In this document: one piece after another, positions 1-8,353 of the stretch | How positions within the stretch are numbered: position 1 is the stretch's first letter | How the letters are laid out: every line of letters starts with the position of its first letter | Assembly (NCBI GenBank): GCA_034432635.1 | Contig: DAOUBK010000078.1 | Location: 1-64,000 of the forward strand | Source of the DNA: Roseiflexus sp034432635 | GTDB taxonomy: Bacteria; Chloroflexota; Chloroflexia; Chloroflexales; Roseiflexaceae | Length of the DNA: 64,000 bases | Reading direction: 5' to 3' | Made by a program: the position numbers and the translations under genes | Notes under the pieces: generated by a model | Told to the model about the DNA's origin: nothing | What the model saw: the letters and a program-made list of their open reading frames with translations, nothing else | Databases searched by the model: none

Positions 1-49
1 CATCGCTCAGGTCTGTGGGATAGGATTTTCGCTTGTTCTGTTCGGCCAT
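1..49 (-). CDS. IS5-type transposase, N-terminal 16 codons only (continues off left edge)
   Basis: Read on the minus strand from the ATG at 49, the sequence gives MAEQNKRKSYPTDLSD. This matches the usual start of IS5/IS4-group transposases, where a basic K-R-K-S/P-Y-P-T/S-D-L stretch opens the protein. The rest of the gene lies left of the window, so whether the transposase is intact cannot be seen. The AT-rich sequence just upstream (50-106) looks like the outer end of the element. Family assignment is from the N-terminal motif alone. Confidence 0.6.
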   Translation of the reverse strand, partial: MAEQNKRKSYPTDLSD

Positions 50-106
50 AGTCGAAAATTTACTCGAAAGACCGCCGTTTAGCAATTTTTAGACACACTC
101 TTAGAC
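1..106 (-). mobile_element. End of an IS5-like insertion sequence
   Basis: The transposase start is followed outward by about 57 bases of AT-rich sequence that ends near a TTTTAGACACACTCTTAGA stretch (88-106), where base composition changes sharply to the GC-rich host pattern. This is the expected place for a terminal inverted repeat. The partner end is outside the window, so the exact border and any target duplication are not visible. Confidence 0.45.
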
Positions 107-1070
107 CGCTTCCGTCTAACATCCCCTACCAGGCTGCTTAGCCGGATCCCTCCTAAACACCCATACGGTTACGTTTTGCGGAATGGTTCCGTATAATGAC
201 TATAGGGGAAGCGAAGTGGGGAATGCCAGCCCCGACCGCACCCTCTGTGATACCCGAATCTATCACGTCGCTGCTCTCATCGTCAACAGGTGATCGCGTA
301 TGCATCCTCCTCAACCCCTCGACCAGATGCGCGCCGTCATCTGCCTGAAACCCGCTTCCACCCGTACCGAAGCAGCGTATGCGTAGTGAGTCAAACGCTT
401 CATCCTCTTCTATAACACACTTCGTAGCAACTCTTGCTCAAAGATGGGCATCGCTCAGGAGTCATCTGCATGCTGCGTGCGACCAGGCGTCCCATCGGCG
501 CGCCGCCGGCGGGTTATCGCAATGCGGGAGGCCCCCACCTCAATTCGGGGGCGGGAAAGCCCCCACCCTAACCCGCCCCCGCTGGAGGCGAGAATCGTCC
601 GGTCTGCGTGTGGTGGCAGGGCGTGCGGTTCCGTGTGGGCGCCCCAAGGCGCGCGCTCCCAGTGCTCCCAGGGGGCATACCGGCTCCTGCGCACAGCGGT
701 GCGGCGCCTGGGTCGGCGCCAGGGCGATGATGCGAGAGCGTGCCATGACGTCTATGACACCAGATTTGATATCACATCAGGCTGGCACGGCGTGTGAGCC
801 TCCACGGGCGGTCGTGGCGACGCCGATGAACGCGGCGAGCGTTACGGAGACATCGGCAGGTGACAATGCCGAAGTGCCGCGTCAGTTCGGTCTATCAGGC
901 GTCGCGCCATGAGAATGTTCGCCCTACGGTTCATGCGTATTGACTGACACTGACGCAGTACACACGCCTCGCTGTGTTGCGGTACAGCAGAGGTGAGGAA
1001 CCACAGGTGACCGACATAAAGTTCGGTGGATGAGCAGGAAGCAATGCCTTGTCTCTGCGTTCCACACCCC
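107..1070. other. Long intergenic stretch with no convincing gene
   Basis: Open frames here (for example on the plus strand at 379-912) have the composition of a GC-rich repeat, no ribosome site and no recognisable protein. A possible plus-strand promoter (TTACGT at about 169, 17 bases, TATAAT at about 192) leads into nothing recognisable. The main content is the dispersed repeat at about 427-790, whose relatives lie at 29.9 and 31.5 kb. Confidence 0.5.
427..790 (+). repeat. Dispersed GC-rich repeat, longest copy in the window
   Basis: The first part (starting CTCAAAGATGGGCATCG, near 437) recurs at 29921-30062. The second part (from the GGCAGGGCGTGCGGTTCC run near 616 to the ATGACGTCTAT run near 750) recurs at 31440-31740. 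All copies point the same way. Similarity is broken by small indels and substitutions, so these are old copies. It does not look like an IS and no protein is conserved across the copies. Its nature is unknown. Confidence 0.7.
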
Positions 1071-2552
1071 CTACATCCCGGCGTTTGCCAGCGCCTCGCG
1101 CACCAGATCGGGCGTGACCTCCTTGAACGCACGTTCGCGCGCCAGCGTCTCGACCTGCATCTGCATCTGGCGACTTGCCGAAATGCGCGGAATGTAGGGC
1201 AACTTCTCCAGCGCCTCATCAAGTACCGCTTTCGCTTCGAGCGACCAGGGCAGGTTCCCCGGCGCCGACTCGATCTTCGGCGGACCGCCGCGCATCATGC
1301 TGTATGCCTGATCGACCGGCAGGAAGTTGAATAACGTGTCGTACAACCCGTTGACGATCTCCTGCACCACGTATACTGCGCCGCGGTACCCCATGAACGG
1401 CGTCCCGACAGCGCGTCGCACTGTTGGACCGGGAAACGCTGCCATGAAGAAGCGCGCAAATTTCGCCCCAGCCTCGGAGAGGTAGATTTTTTCGTTAATC
1501 GAACCGAAGACAAACGCCGGCGCACGCTGGTGTAACATCTGCCGGATCTGATCGTTGTCCGGGTCATCAGGTCGGCGCGGACGGGCAGACACAAATGCAA
1601 TTTTCATGCCCAGTTCATCACCCAGATAGCGCGCCAGACCTTCAGCATACGACCGCCCCGCAACGATACCGACATCGGTGGTGCCAAACCAGTCCCCCTG
1701 CGGTCCGCGCCACAGGTCCCAAACGGCACGCAACGTGGTTCGTTTTTCGGCGGTGATGAATGCCTCTGCCTGATCGGTTGTGCCGAGCAGACGCCCCAAC
1801 TCACGCACAAAGCTGGTCGTTTCACGTAAGCCGAAAGGCGCGTAGAGCGTCGGTTGACCGAGCATGCCTGCCAGCCCGGCGCCGAACTCTCGATACATGA
1901 CCACATTCACCTGTGCAGCCGCCAGGCGCGGCGTGTCTGCCAGCGTCGCCTCTATCGGGTAGACCAGATTGATCCGCCCGCCGGCGCCAGCGATCAGACG
2001 TTTGACTTCTTCCAGGTCTGATGGCGAGTTGAAGCAACCATAGGTAGGACCGATGATATTGACCGTTCCCGGCGCCGGTTGGACATCGGCGGCACGTGGT
2101 GCACCAAACTGCTCCCACAACCAGCGCAGCACCCGGTCGCGCCCTGCCCATTCATCCTCCGAGAGCGAATTACTCCAGTAAAAGCGCGTTTCTTCGCCGA
2201 GCGTCGTCACCACTGATGACAGGTCGGCGCCAATCATCTCGCTTTCGGCAGTCGAGATGACAATCACCTGTTTTCCAGCGAGCGCACCGCTGGCGAGCAG
2301 ATTTTCATACGTCCAGCGAACCTTATCGCTGGTGCCCTTCCCCCCCACTTCCTGCTCAGTGATCGTTGCCGGGGTCATATTCTCGATATGCGGAACCGCA
2401 TCGGTATAGTCGGGCACGGCAGTCGCCACCAGATTGAAGCATCCAACCGGTGCATCGGCGATCACGTGGACATCCGGCATGGCGCACATCGTCCACACCG
2501 CCGCCCAATACCCTGATGTGTCGGACAGATCGCGAATTAGTGAAGGGGGCAT
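1071..2552 (-). CDS. bchZ: Chlorophyllide a reductase subunit Z
   Basis: BchZ is one of the two nitrogenase-like catalytic subunits of chlorophyllide a oxidoreductase (BchXYZ), which reduces the B ring C7-C8 bond in bacteriochlorophyll synthesis. At about 493 residues it has the usual BchZ length. The N-terminus (SGYWAAVWT, then DAPVGCFNL with the cluster-binding Cys) and the C-terminal LARERAFKEVTPDLVREAL stretch are family features. A GTG at 2561 would overlap the bchY stop, but the ATG at 2552 has a GGAG eight bases upstream and is preferred. The gene directly follows bchY and is the last gene of this minus-strand run. Confidence 0.93.
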   Translation of the reverse strand: MPPSLIRDLSDTSGYWAAVWTMCAMPDVHVIADAPVGCFNLVATAVPDYTDAVPHIENMTPATITEQEVGGKGTSDKVRWTYENLLASGALAGKQVIVISTAESEMIGADLSSVVTTLGEETRFYWSNSLSEDEWAGRDRVLRWLWEQFGAPRAADVQPAPGTVNIIGPTYGCFNSPSDLEEVKRLIAGAGGRINLVYPIEATLADTPRLAAAQVNVVMYREFGAGLAGMLGQPTLYAPFGLRETTSFVRELGRLLGTTDQAEAFITAEKRTTLRAVWDLWRGPQGDWFGTTDVGIVAGRSYAEGLARYLGDELGMKIAFVSARPRRPDDPDNDQIRQMLHQRAPAFVFGSINEKIYLSEAGAKFARFFMAAFPGPTVRRAVGTPFMGYRGAVYVVQEIVNGLYDTLFNFLPVDQAYSMMRGGPPKIESAPGNLPWSLEAKAVLDEALEKLPYIPRISASRQMQMQVETLARERAFKEVTPDLVREALANAGM

Positions 2553-2557
2553 ATGAG

Positions 2558-3826
2558 TCACTCCGCAAAAAAGGCTTGCAGATCACGATAGCGACTGCTG
2601 CGCTCCAGCGTTTCCACCACGAAACCGATGGTTGCCGCCGTGCCGCCGCTAAGGAAGAAGGGGCGCGACGCAAGCTGATTGGTGAAATACATTGCCGGAA
2701 TACCACGCTCTTTGGCTGCGGCTGCAAACGGCGTCGTGCCGAGCACGAAGTCGGGAGCATAGCGGTCGAGCGCCGACATATCCTCTTCCAGCGCTTTCCG
2801 ATAGACAACCTCCCGCGTTCCGCGTGCTTTCAGCCACAACTCATCGGGCAGTGCCAGCGGGTCAGCGCCGATCGAGGTCGAGACATACGGTACCTCGGCG
2901 CCTGCCTCGACCAGCAGACGCGCATATGCCAGTTCGGTACCCTCGTAGCCGGTCACCAGCACCCGCGCTCCTGTGAGTGACTTCGCCGCCAGAACGGCTT
3001 CGGCTTTGGCGCGCTCCTCCTGCGCCACCTGCTCAACCAGCGCCGGATCGAGATCGAGCAATGCTCCGATCGACTTCAGCCAGGCATAGGTTCCGCTGAT
3101 GCCCACCGGCGCGCCGCCCGCTACCGATGCGCCCCATTCGCGATAGAGGCGCGTCACTCCTTTGTAGAACGGGTGCAGCGGCGCCAGCGCCGTAGCACGA
3201 CCGGCACGCCGCAGATCGTCTATCGAGCGCCCCGGCAGCGCAACCGTCGCCTCAACCCCCATTCGCCGCAGGATCGCGTCAATTGCCAGTTGATCGGCAG
3301 GGAACACTTCACCAACCACGACCACCGTGCGTTCCTCACGCGGACCTTCGCGGTCGCCCAACCGACGCAGCAGCGCTTCCAGCGCCACATCTTTTGCTTC
3401 TGGGTGCGAATGAATCGCATAAGCGGGAACCCGTACCAGCACCACCTCAGCCTCGCCAACCCTGCGCGGCAGTAATTCCTCCGGCATACCTGCCGTTTCC
3501 GCAACACACAACGACACAACCGGCACAAGACGACACCCCGGCTCCCGTGCCGCCGCTTCGATGGCCGCACGTGTGCCTTCGACGATCTCGCCAGAGTACA
3601 ACTCAGCACTTCCCAGCGTCGGCGCCAGGATCGACTTGCGTGCTCCGTAGAAATGGGTAACGAAGGTCAAACCGTACAGACATCCGGTATCAGTCGCCAT
3701 CACCGGGTGTGACCCCTCGATCCGGCTTAGGATGCGCAACGATCCAAACGCTGGGCACATCGACTGCGGGTGCAGTTTGCACGTGTGTCCCTGCGGCTGC
3801 TCAGCGCTCAGCGCGATTGGCTCCAT
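2558..3826 (-). CDS. bchY: Chlorophyllide a reductase subunit Y
   Basis: BchY is the partner of BchZ in the catalytic heterotetramer of chlorophyllide a reductase and receives electrons from BchX. The N-terminal HPQSMCPAFGSL motif contains the conserved Cys that ligates the shared Fe-S cluster, and CLYGLTFVTHFYGARKS is also typical of BchY. Length is 422 residues, normal for the family. The ATG at 3826 is preceded by an AAAGG ribosome site. The TGA stop lies just before the bchZ start, so translation of the two is probably coupled. A 328-base gap upstream suggests it may have its own promoter. Confidence 0.93.
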   Translation of the reverse strand: MEPIALSAEQPQGHTCKLHPQSMCPAFGSLRILSRIEGSHPVMATDTGCLYGLTFVTHFYGARKSILAPTLGSAELYSGEIVEGTRAAIEAAAREPGCRLVPVVSLCVAETAGMPEELLPRRVGEAEVVLVRVPAYAIHSHPEAKDVALEALLRRLGDREGPREERTVVVVGEVFPADQLAIDAILRRMGVEATVALPGRSIDDLRRAGRATALAPLHPFYKGVTRLYREWGASVAGGAPVGISGTYAWLKSIGALLDLDPALVEQVAQEERAKAEAVLAAKSLTGARVLVTGYEGTELAYARLLVEAGAEVPYVSTSIGADPLALPDELWLKARGTREVVYRKALEEDMSALDRYAPDFVLGTTPFAAAAKERGIPAMYFTNQLASRPFFLSGGTAATIGFVVETLERSSRYRDLQAFFAE

Positions 3827-4154
3827 GGAACATACCTTTCAGATAGCAGATGGGACAACAGAACAGGCGAGGTGACATCCATCACAAAGATGACGACATA
3901 CTCTTTACTACAAGATTGAGGGAAAAAGGCACGCTGACGCATGCCTTTCCGTGAGAACCATCGAACCGCGTTACCTGAACCCTGCCGAGAACGTTCCTCC
4001 TGTCCCCGGCAGAGTGGCCAAATACAGTGGCAGGGTTGCACGTTTCGCTTTTCGCTCTTGAACCTCGAACCCGATGACCGTCTCCAAACGATCGACTCCC
4101 GGTTCCTGGTTCTCGGGTTTCAGTTTCCGGTTCCCGGCTCTCGGTTCCTGGTTC
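3827..4154. other. 328-bp gap between the small membrane gene and bchY
   Basis: The gap holds no gene. The half nearest the small membrane gene carries degenerate short repeats (4090-4160). A CTGCCG...CGGCAG inverted repeat lies near 3982-4013. The space is long enough for a bchY promoter, but no box is clear enough to place. Confidence 0.4.
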
Positions 4155-4160
4155 TCAACT
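4090..4160. repeat. Degenerate GGTTCCTGGTTCTC simple repeat
   Basis: The stretch contains several imperfect units of the type CGGTTCCTGGTTCTCG and CAGTTTCCGGTTCCCGG. The same unit, in the opposite orientation (GAGAACCAGGAAC), occurs at 18982-19030. Both lie in intergenic DNA, so this is a small dispersed repeat family and not coding sequence. Confidence 0.7.
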
Positions 4161-4352
4161 CGACTGCTGCTCCGGCTCATTCGCTTTTGCCGGATCGAGC
4201 CGCAGGTATGCTGAAGTCGCCTGCTTGTCGGTGAAGCGCGCCGCGATGATAAACCCAAGAATCACCGCCACCAGCGGACCGAAGCAGATCAGATACCCCG
4301 TCCATTCGGGCCAGGGCGACGGCGCCGCTTGAAGAAGAATCAGGAAATCCAT
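4155..4352 (-). CDS. 65-residue single-helix membrane protein in the bch cluster
   Basis: The protein has one clear transmembrane segment (about residues 18-40, GYLICFGPLVAVILGFIIAA) followed by a basic, then acidic, soluble tail. No family is recognised. It lies 72 bases downstream of the DUF169 gene and upstream of bchY on the same strand, so it is probably co-transcribed with bacteriochlorophyll genes. A small accessory subunit of the photosynthetic membrane or a bch enzyme partner is possible, but nothing in the sequence proves it. Confidence 0.65.
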   Translation of the reverse strand: MDFLILLQAAPSPWPEWTGYLICFGPLVAVILGFIIAARFTDKQATSAYLRLDPAKANEPEQQSS

Positions 4353-4424
4353 ACCACCTCTCCTTGCCTGTCAGATGAAGACCTGGACACAACGAACGAT
4401 TGTCACACCAGCATCGTGCCGGTA

Positions 4425-5171
4425 TCACAACCCCCGGTTTCCTTTCTGTGCATACGACGGCATGATCAACTGTCGCATTTCGTCGGGATCGATCCTGAAG
4501 TTCTCGATCAACTCGACGATGTACCTGAAATGCTCACGTGGCACCGCAATGAACATCTCACCCGGCGCCACTCGATTGTGCATCCGCCCGCCGCCGTCGC
4601 CAGTGGTGAAGACACTGTTGCGTTTAAGGCGCGGCGTTGCGAAGATCGACGCACATGCCGACGGTCCCAACTCACCGATAGGAAACGTTCCCTCTCGTAC
4701 CGACGCCGCACCCGCGATCTGCATCGCGTGCATCGGGTCGGTAATGCAGACCAGCAGATCGACCGGCACGCCGTCCGGCACATCATCGAGCGGCGCGGCG
4801 GCCAGTGCGACAATCGAACCTGCCGGTAACGCCGAACTCTGCGCTTTGTTGCGCCGTGCGCCCTCTTCGGTAAAGAAGCCCTGCGCCATCGTCAGATACT
4901 GCCCCTCGGTGATCAGACACCCGGCGTCCGGCAACCAGCCCAAGTGATACTGCCCCACCCAGCAGTCGTGGTGGTGCGCATCGACATACACCCGCCGTCC
5001 CGCTTCCGCTTCACGGATGATAGCACAGGCAACAACATTCGCCGGCTCGTAGCCTGGAGGTGGTCGATCTTCGCAGTACGTCACCGCAACCGGTCGCCGT
5101 TTGACCTTCATTCGCTCGACCAGCAGCGTATGCAGGTATTTGAGATCGACAGCAGTTTGTTCCGCTGACAT
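4425..5171 (-). CDS. DUF169 family protein
   Basis: This is a 248-residue soluble protein of the DUF169 type. Visible features are RRPVAVTYCEDRPPPGYE near the start, a conserved Cys in NVVACAIIREAEAG, and the HHHDCWVGQYHLG stretch with several metal- or cofactor-capable His and Cys residues. DUF169 members occur in many anaerobes and some phototrophs, and their biochemical role is not established. It sits between bchX and bchY, and the strand and spacing suggest co-expression with chlorophyllide reductase. A role in cofactor supply or cluster assembly for BchXYZ is inference only. Confidence 0.8.
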   Translation of the reverse strand: MSAEQTAVDLKYLHTLLVERMKVKRRPVAVTYCEDRPPPGYEPANVVACAIIREAEAGRRVYVDAHHHDCWVGQYHLGWLPDAGCLITEGQYLTMAQGFFTEEGARRNKAQSSALPAGSIVALAAAPLDDVPDGVPVDLLVCITDPMHAMQIAGAASVREGTFPIGELGPSACASIFATPRLKRNSVFTTGDGGGRMHNRVAPGEMFIAVPREHFRYIVELIENFRIDPDEMRQLIMPSYAQKGNRGL

Positions 5172-5306
5172 ATACCTTTCTCGCCCTCATACCGCTCGCC
5201 GGCGGCGAATAACAGCCATCAGCACAGCCACGCATCAGATCAACGCGAGTGCGTCAATTCCGGGTTCGACACGCCACCTTTTCGCCTCACCAATCAGCAT
5301 GGTGTA

Positions 5307-6485
5307 CTAACGATATGTTGGTGCATCGGCGTAGCGCAGATCGACGAAACTGAACGACTGCCCTGATCGGCGCAACGCCGACAAAAACGCTACTTTGTGT
5401 TCAAGGTCTTTTGGCTCTCCCAATCGAATTTCGATCGATCCGGATGTGACGGTAATGCCATCACGATCACTGCGCACCATATCGGTGACATACATACCGA
5501 TCGCCTCGATCATCTGCTGAACCTTGCGCTGCACGGGATCGGTCACCTGCACCTGGGGAATGACCGGTTTGAGCGACAGGATCGGAACAGTAAAGGCAGG
5601 CGCCTTGTCACCAAACAGGTCCTGCTCACGCGCCGCCGCCGGACGACCGGGCGGCTCCTCGGCGCCAAACACGCGCAGGAACTCCTCATAACTCAGCGGC
5701 GTGTAGTTCTCGACCGGTTGCAACTCCTGACGCACAATACGTCCTGCCAGATCGCCAAAAATCTCATTGAACTGCGCATCTTCAAGCGCCAGGCGGCAGG
5801 CATCGGCAAGTTCGCGCACCGTGCGGCTTAACGGAATGCGCGCCACGATGGGCAACCCGACCGCCCTGGCATATCGGTCGGCAGTATCACTGCCATCATC
5901 ACGGTTTACCACCAACCCCAAAATCTGGGTCGTGCCACCCATCGAGCGGAAGTACTGCGCCGCACGCGCGATATTGTTAGCCGCGTAGAGCGATTGCCGG
6001 TCATGTCCGACAAGAATGATCACCTGTTCCGCCAGGGAACGTGCAAGTGGCGTGGCAAACCCGCCACACACCACATCGCCAAGGAAATCCATGACGATGA
6101 AGTCGAGGTTCCAGCGACTCATGCCCAGATTTTCCAGCACCTTGAAGCCGGTCGAAATGCCCTGACCGCCGCAACCACGCCCGACTTCCGGACCGCCGAG
6201 TTCACACCCGAAGATTACAACACCAGGGCGCAGTTCATTGCGAAAGATAACATCCCCGATCGACAACTGATCTTCCCTGCCGGATTCCTTGAACAGACGC
6301 CACTGATCGCCGAGCGTCGGCAACGAATGCCCACCAAAAATCGTGTTGCATGAGTCGTGCTTCGGGTCGCAGCCAAGTTGCAGCACGCGATAGCCGTCAA
6401 AAGCCAGGCGCGCCGTCAGGTTGGAGGTGAAGAAACTCTTCCCCATCCCGCCTTTACCGTAGATTGCGATCATGCGTGGCGCCAT
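5307..6485 (-). CDS. bchX: Chlorophyllide a reductase iron protein BchX, with C-terminal extension
   Basis: BchX is the nitrogenase iron-protein homologue that hydrolyses ATP and passes electrons to BchYZ. The P-loop is IYGKGGMGKSFFTSN (residues about 8-22), and the 4Fe-4S ligands are the Cys in GCGGQG and in VVCGGFA. The ATG at 6485 has a strong AGGAGG. At 392 residues it is some 50-60 residues longer than typical BchX. The last 45 residues (from IEIRLGEPKDLEHKVAFLSA to FVDLRYADAPTYR) resemble the C-terminal end of FtsQ/DivIB proteins, an unexpected addition. The bulk of the protein is unambiguous BchX. Confidence 0.92.
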   Translation of the reverse strand: MAPRMIAIYGKGGMGKSFFTSNLTARLAFDGYRVLQLGCDPKHDSCNTIFGGHSLPTLGDQWRLFKESGREDQLSIGDVIFRNELRPGVVIFGCELGGPEVGRGCGGQGISTGFKVLENLGMSRWNLDFIVMDFLGDVVCGGFATPLARSLAEQVIILVGHDRQSLYAANNIARAAQYFRSMGGTTQILGLVVNRDDGSDTADRYARAVGLPIVARIPLSRTVRELADACRLALEDAQFNEIFGDLAGRIVRQELQPVENYTPLSYEEFLRVFGAEEPPGRPAAAREQDLFGDKAPAFTVPILSLKPVIPQVQVTDPVQRKVQQMIEAIGMYVTDMVRSDRDGITVTSGSIEIRLGEPKDLEHKVAFLSALRRSGQSFSFVDLRYADAPTYR

Positions 6486-6499
6486 CGCGTCCTCCTGAT

Positions 6500-6600
6500 C
6501 TCAAAGACGTTCAACGTTCAACCTTCAACATTCCAAACATCCCAACGTTCCAACCTTCAACATTCTAAACATCCCAACGTTCCAACCTTCAACGCCCGAC
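6500..6600. repeat. TTCAACGTTCAACCTTCAACATTC simple repeat
   Basis: Between bchC and bchX there are two to three copies of a roughly 33-base unit built from CATCCCAACGTTCCAACC and TTCAACATTC. The same word set, in reverse complement, occurs at 23966-24020. These are short low-complexity intergenic repeats of unknown function. Confidence 0.7.
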
Positions 6601-7572
6601 ATCCCACTCAATCACCAGTTTCAAACACTCCGGGTCATTCAAGGCAGTCGCATACGCTTCCTCGAACCGGGTGATCGGCAGGCGATGAGTGATCAGCGCG
6701 GTTGCATCGAGCGCTCCCGTCGCCAGCATTGCACACGTGCGTTGCAGATCGCCGTCGCCCCACTCCTTCGCCGTCAGTAACCGCGCCTGCTTGAGGAACA
6801 GTGGCATGTACGGCAGACGCAATTCATCGTAGTATCCTAGCAGAAGGATGACCCCGTTCTGCGCCAGAAGCGGCAGCGCATCACTCAGCGCCGGCATCGT
6901 TCCGGTCGCTTCGATGATCGTATCGACCGGTTGCTGTACTGCCGCAGCAAGCGACTCGGACGTTATATCAACGCGCAAGTCCGCGACGCTACGTTCCAGT
7001 CGAATCGCGACCCGATCACTGACCGCAACCCAGGCGCCCTGCGCCCGCGCAATCCGCGCAGCAAACTGCCCTACCGGACCCTGCCCCAGCACCAGCACCC
7101 GCCGACCGGTCAGACTCTGACCTGTACCGGTGATCAGATCAACACCGTGCAACGCTGTCGCTGCCAGCGCCAGCAGGACGCCGTACTCTGGCTGCACCCC
7201 GTCGAGCGGCACCACGCGACGGTAATCGACCAGCAGGGTCGCCGCCTGCCCGCCCCACGCCGGGTTGACATCACGGAAGCAGCGCGCGCCGCCAATGTAT
7301 ACCCAGCGCCCGTCGTATTCCGCCGGAACCGCTGCACCACGCGCGACAATCCGACCGACCGTTTCGTACCCTGGCACCACCGGAAACTGCAACATCGGAT
7401 GCGGCATCCGTCCTGCCAGCAACATCCGTTCCGTTCCGGCGCTGATCGAGGTAAATGCCGTCTGCACCACAACATCATCGGGTCTCGCGTCTGTCAGAGC
7501 CACGTCGCGCAGTTCAAGACGCTGCGGTTCCGTGATAACAATTGCGCGTGTCGTGATCATGGATGGCCCCAT
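6589..7572 (-). CDS. bchC: Bacteriochlorophyllide a dehydrogenase BchC
   Basis: BchC oxidises the 3-(1-hydroxyethyl) group to the 3-acetyl group of bacteriochlorophyllide a. The protein is a zinc-less medium-chain dehydrogenase of about 327 residues with the Rossmann signature VLVLGQGPVGQFAARIARAQ near residues 155-175 and the family block TAFTSISAGTERMLLAGRMP. The bchF stop and the ATG at 7572 overlap as TGATG, which indicates translational coupling. A TTG at 7575 and an ATG at 7560 are alternative starts. The end abuts the TTCAAC repeat before bchX. Confidence 0.9.
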   Translation of the reverse strand: MGPSMITTRAIVITEPQRLELRDVALTDARPDDVVVQTAFTSISAGTERMLLAGRMPHPMLQFPVVPGYETVGRIVARGAAVPAEYDGRWVYIGGARCFRDVNPAWGGQAATLLVDYRRVVPLDGVQPEYGVLLALAATALHGVDLITGTGQSLTGRRVLVLGQGPVGQFAARIARAQGAWVAVSDRVAIRLERSVADLRVDITSESLAAAVQQPVDTIIEATGTMPALSDALPLLAQNGVILLLGYYDELRLPYMPLFLKQARLLTAKEWGDGDLQRTCAMLATGALDATALITHRLPITRFEEAYATALNDPECLKLVIEWDVGR

Positions 7573-8057
7573 CAATGCGCAACAGCGCCGGTTTGCCCGC
7601 TGCCGCTACGCATCATCCGCCGCTGCCGTCCTGCCTGAATGCCGCGATAGACGAACTGAGCGCAGTTGATCAGATAGGTGCAGTACGCCACCAGCATCAG
7701 CGTCATGATCGCATCGGGCGACCAGTGCAGCCAGACCGCAAGAAAATACAGGTTGTGCATGACCATCGCCAGCGCATTGCCAGCGTCTTCCCAGAAGAAC
7801 TCCGGCGCCATGAACCAGCGCCCGAAGATCTCCTTTTCCCAGATCATGCCGGTGAGCGTGATTGCCCACAACAGTGCGATCTTGATCCACACGCTGACAG
7901 TGGCGATCATGTACCCTTCGCCCGTCACCAGGTAACGGATCACCAGCCCAAAACTGATTAGAAACGCGAGGAACTGGATCGGTGCGAGCACTGCCTGCAC
8001 CTTCGTCCAGATACTCGCATCGCGGCGGGCCAGCTGTTCCGGTGTGTACATCGACAT
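7572..8057 (-). CDS. bchF: 3-vinyl bacteriochlorophyllide hydratase BchF
   Basis: BchF hydrates the 3-vinyl group, the step before BchC. It is a small membrane protein (about 161 residues) with several hydrophobic helices. The YTPEQLARRDASIWTKVQAVLAP start and the WEKEIFGRWFMAPEFFWEDAGN block are typical of BchF. The ATG at 8057 (MSMYTPEQ) has a GGGGGA ribosome site. A TTG at 8078 would extend it by seven residues but is less likely. It is the first gene of the bchF-bchC-bchX run. Confidence 0.9.
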   Translation of the reverse strand: MSMYTPEQLARRDASIWTKVQAVLAPIQFLAFLISFGLVIRYLVTGEGYMIATVSVWIKIALLWAITLTGMIWEKEIFGRWFMAPEFFWEDAGNALAMVMHNLYFLAVWLHWSPDAIMTLMLVAYCTYLINCAQFVYRGIQAGRQRRMMRSGSGQTGAVAH

Positions 8058-8110
8058 CGCAGTCCCCCAATATGTCAATACATTTTGACTTGTAAGCAGC
8101 GTGCGCTTAG

Positions 8111-8139
8111 ATTATAATACATTCACCTCTCAAGAAAAC
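8111..8139 (-). promoter_or_regulatory. Possible promoter for bchF-bchC
   Basis: On the minus strand a TATAAT (8111-8116) stands about 55 bases ahead of the bchF start. The region 17 bases further upstream (GTTTTC) is a poor -35 box. It is the only good -10 sequence in the gap between bchF and the divergent stress-protein gene. The call rests on that match alone. Confidence 0.35.
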
Positions 8140-8353
8140 GTCTACAACCACTACACAATTGCTCTCAGTTTGACGCACACCGGTTCGACTTCTCGGCGAA
8201 ATGTATCAAACCTACCGATCGGTGTGAAAGGTGCGGTACAATGCGCGTCGGACGCATCGTGACATCCAGAAGCCGACAATTGTGCGTATCTACTGCACTA
8301 CCGGGATGAGCAAGAGCCAGCAAAACCTCTACATGATCAGCAGGAGTGACGCT

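Noticed and set aside
379..912. 177-codon plus-strand frame near the left edge
   Set aside because: Coincides with the dispersed repeat; no shared protein among repeat copies and no ribosome site.
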